7,361 nt of DNA from the NCBI GenBank assembly GCA_002359085.1, contig DEQB01000019.1, forward strand, positions 2,638 through 9,998. Reading direction: 5' to 3'. Under the pieces are notes generated by a model that ran no database searches, had not been told where the DNA came from, and saw only the letters and a list, made by a program, of their open reading frames with translations. Positions 6,088 through 7,361 of the stretch are shown here, one piece after another (within the stretch, counting starts at the first letter, position 1; every line of letters starts with the position of its first letter). The position numbers and the translations under genes are program-made. The DNA comes from Erysipelothrix sp. UBA3377 (lineage in GTDB: Bacteria > Bacillota_I > Bacilli_A > Erysipelotrichales > Erysipelotrichaceae).

Positions 6088-6468
6088 ATGATCAAAGATA
6101 ATCATAAAGAAACCATTACATGGACTGAATTTATTATGGGTAAAGAATTTAATAAGAAGGTGCTACAATACTGGATTGGTCTTGAAAAAAAGCATAAAGC
6201 ACTGTATACCATTAACCATATTTCAACCAGTTATGGTGAAGAGGTTACCATGGTTAAAGGCAAGCTGGGTATTTGTGTCAGTCTAGAAGATGCATGTTAT
6301 ACGTTGGTTCAATACTTGAAACATCCGATGATGAACGGTGCCAAAAAGATTCAGTTTAAAGAAAATAATCTTCAAAATCATACGTATCGAAGGGGGTATA
6401 GTGTGATGTCACAAAGTGGTATCACCCGTATTGTGATTTATGAACTTAATTTTATTGCGCTAGTGTAA
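6088..6468 (+). CDS. Unrecognised 126-aa protein under a SAM riboswitch
   Basis: I do not recognise the family. The protein is small and rich in Lys, with two cysteines (C63, C70). No signal peptide or clear membrane segment is seen. Alternating hydrophobic stretches around 51-65 and 111-125 suggest beta strands, with helices likely near 14-37 and 66-79. The ATG at 6088 has AAGAGGA ending three bases upstream, close but usable. A downstream ATG at residue 17 has no ribosome binding site. It is the only gene between its promoter and the terminator at 6473, so it is the sole visible target of the riboswitch. By established precedent S-box RNAs control methionine or SAM synthesis, recycling or transport, so a link to that metabolism is inferred from context alone. 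It could also be a remnant of a larger gene, though the intact leader and terminator speak against decay. Confidence 0.8.
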   Translation: MIKDNHKETITWTEFIMGKEFNKKVLQYWIGLEKKHKALYTINHISTSYGEEVTMVKGKLGICVSLEDACYTLVQYLKHPMMNGAKKIQFKENNLQNHTYRRGYSVMSQSGITRIVIYELNFIALV

Positions 6469-6472
6469 ACCA

Positions 6473-6515
6473 AAAAACAGCTGAGTGTTCTCATATGAGT
6501 ACGCCAGCTGTTTTT
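6473..6515. terminator. Bidirectional terminator between convergent genes
   Basis: AAAAACAGCTG and CAGCTGTTTTT are complementary arms flanking an inner stem, GTGT with ACGC and CTC with GAG, around loop ATAT. The T-run serves the plus-strand gene ending at 6468, and the A-run on the other side serves the minus-strand gene ending at 6521. Confidence 0.88.
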
Positions 6516-6520
6516 ATATT

Positions 6521-7351
6521 CTAATCCATTTGATTATGGATATAAGTCATCAATCGATTAAAGGTGTCAATATCCATTGTATTTTGAATGTCGTAAAGAT
6601 CTTGAGATACGATGACTGTGTCATTATGTTTATAAAATGTAAGGGTGTCATGAATTTTTCCCCACTTAAATCGATCGAGATGGTTGATTTCCAGATGCAA
6701 CAATTCTTGGTTTAAATCCAATTCTGTTTCAAGGGGTGTTAATAAATCATAAAAGTTAGAGGGTAGTTGAATCCCTATAGACGAATCTAACGCAACACCA
6801 TCAATGCGTATGTTTTGATAGGTGTTTAGATCAGAAACTTCAGCCATGTAAACTTCATCCTTGAGATAAGGGGTGATGTTTTGATTGTCATCCATAATAA
6901 AAGGTGTTTCTGGTATTAATAGATAACTGTATGCATCCAAGTCCATGCGTTGTGTAGCGATGGGTTGATAGGTTGGGTTATCCAAACTGGGATCATAACT
7001 TCTGAGTTCTATATCTTCCTGTGTCGTGTTATAGACAAATATTAGCGTAATTTCATCGCGTTCAGGATCACCATCCTCACTGATGGTAGTGGGCTTGTAG
7101 TTTGCGCGGTATTCAAATGTATTGTCACTTTGAATGGGAATCTCATAGTAGTTGAGATACATGTTTGCCATTGTATAACTGGGATAGGTCTCAATGAGTC
7201 CATAGATATCAAATCTGTGGTATTTTTCTTTGGGGAAGATCCATGTATCCTCAAATTCAATGATTTCATAAACTGTATCATCATAGCGCACAATGACTGT
7301 GTCATCGTTTTCGTAAAGTATCGTATAGGTTTTTGCGCCGTATGATGTCAT
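6521..7351 (-). CDS. Unrecognised acidic protein, probably 5'-truncated by the window edge
   Basis: No family recognised. The visible 276 residues are rich in Asp, Glu, Tyr and Thr, have no signal peptide or membrane segment, and read as mainly beta structure. A repeated motif occurs near both ends: ENDDTVIV (14-21) and HNDTVIV (242-248), each followed by a Tyr/Asp-rich segment ending YEI or YDI, which suggests two copies of a small domain. The ATG at 7351 has no good ribosome binding site (only AAAGAA nearby), and the frame stays open to the last base of the window. The true start therefore probably lies beyond 7361, where a signal or anchor sequence may be encoded. It ends with TAG five bases past the shared bidirectional terminator. 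Function is unknown; an extracellular or cell-surface role is possible from composition, but unproven. Confidence 0.7.
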   Translation of the reverse strand: MTSYGAKTYTILYENDDTVIVRYDDTVYEIIEFEDTWIFPKEKYHRFDIYGLIETYPSYTMANMYLNYYEIPIQSDNTFEYRANYKPTTISEDGDPERDEITLIFVYNTTQEDIELRSYDPSLDNPTYQPIATQRMDLDAYSYLLIPETPFIMDDNQNITPYLKDEVYMAEVSDLNTYQNIRIDGVALDSSIGIQLPSNFYDLLTPLETELDLNQELLHLEINHLDRFKWGKIHDTLTFYKHNDTVIVSQDLYDIQNTMDIDTFNRLMTYIHNQMD

Positions 7352-7361
7352 GTGTTCTTTA

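Noticed and set aside
5872..6105. 77-codon minus-strand open frame over the riboswitch
   Set aside because: The bases are fully explained by the crr terminator, promoter, aptamer and attenuator on the plus strand.
1..7361. CRISPR array, insertion sequence, tRNA or rRNA genes
   Set aside because: No regularly spaced repeats, transposase motifs, terminal inverted repeats, cloverleaf or rRNA-like stretches were seen on either strand.

Overview
The window looks like the chromosome of a low-GC, Gram-positive-type bacterium (Bacillota; an Erysipelotrichia-like member is my guess, not shown by the sequence). The basis is the AT-rich composition, AGGAGG-type ribosome binding sites, TTG start use, many intrinsic terminators, a BglG/LicT-type antiterminator, an S-box-like SAM leader and a Gram-positive style sugar PTS. 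The long genes are open under the standard code with TGG as Trp, which argues against a code-4 mollicute.

Layout. (1) 1-1246, minus: the N-terminal 415 residues of a CoA-disulfide reductase/NADH oxidase-type flavoprotein; its C-terminus lies off the left edge. (2) 1326-5297, minus: a sugar-uptake unit transcribed in the order antiterminator (BglG/LicT type), RAT hairpin plus terminator, PTS EIIBC (TreB-like), and GH13 phospho-alpha-glucosidase (TreC-like). (3) 5401-5868, plus: a free-standing EIIA of the glucose family, divergent from the antiterminator. (4) 5903-6515, plus: a self-contained unit with a promoter, a SAM-I-like riboswitch, an attenuator terminator, one unrecognised 126-aa gene and a convergent terminator. 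(5) 6521 to the right edge, minus: an unrecognised acidic protein that probably continues past the window.

How it works together. TreB-like EIIBC carries B and C domains only, so it needs a separate EIIA, and one is encoded next to it. Imported trehalose would arrive as trehalose-6-phosphate and be split by the TreC-like hydrolase to glucose and glucose-6-phosphate. The antiterminator has all four PRD histidines. A RAT-like element overlapping its own stop codon is followed by a 12-bp terminator stem, so PTS-dependent antitermination should control treB-treC while the antiterminator gene itself is made upstream of the terminator.

The most unusual part is the riboswitch unit. The RNA keeps the ligand-pocket residues, kink-turn and pseudoknot of SAM-I aptamers, but it has no P4, a very short P1 and a pseudoknot rewritten as CAAG/CUUG. 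A 7-bp antiterminator pairing links it to a strong terminator. The only gene it can control is a small protein that I cannot assign to methionine or SAM metabolism.
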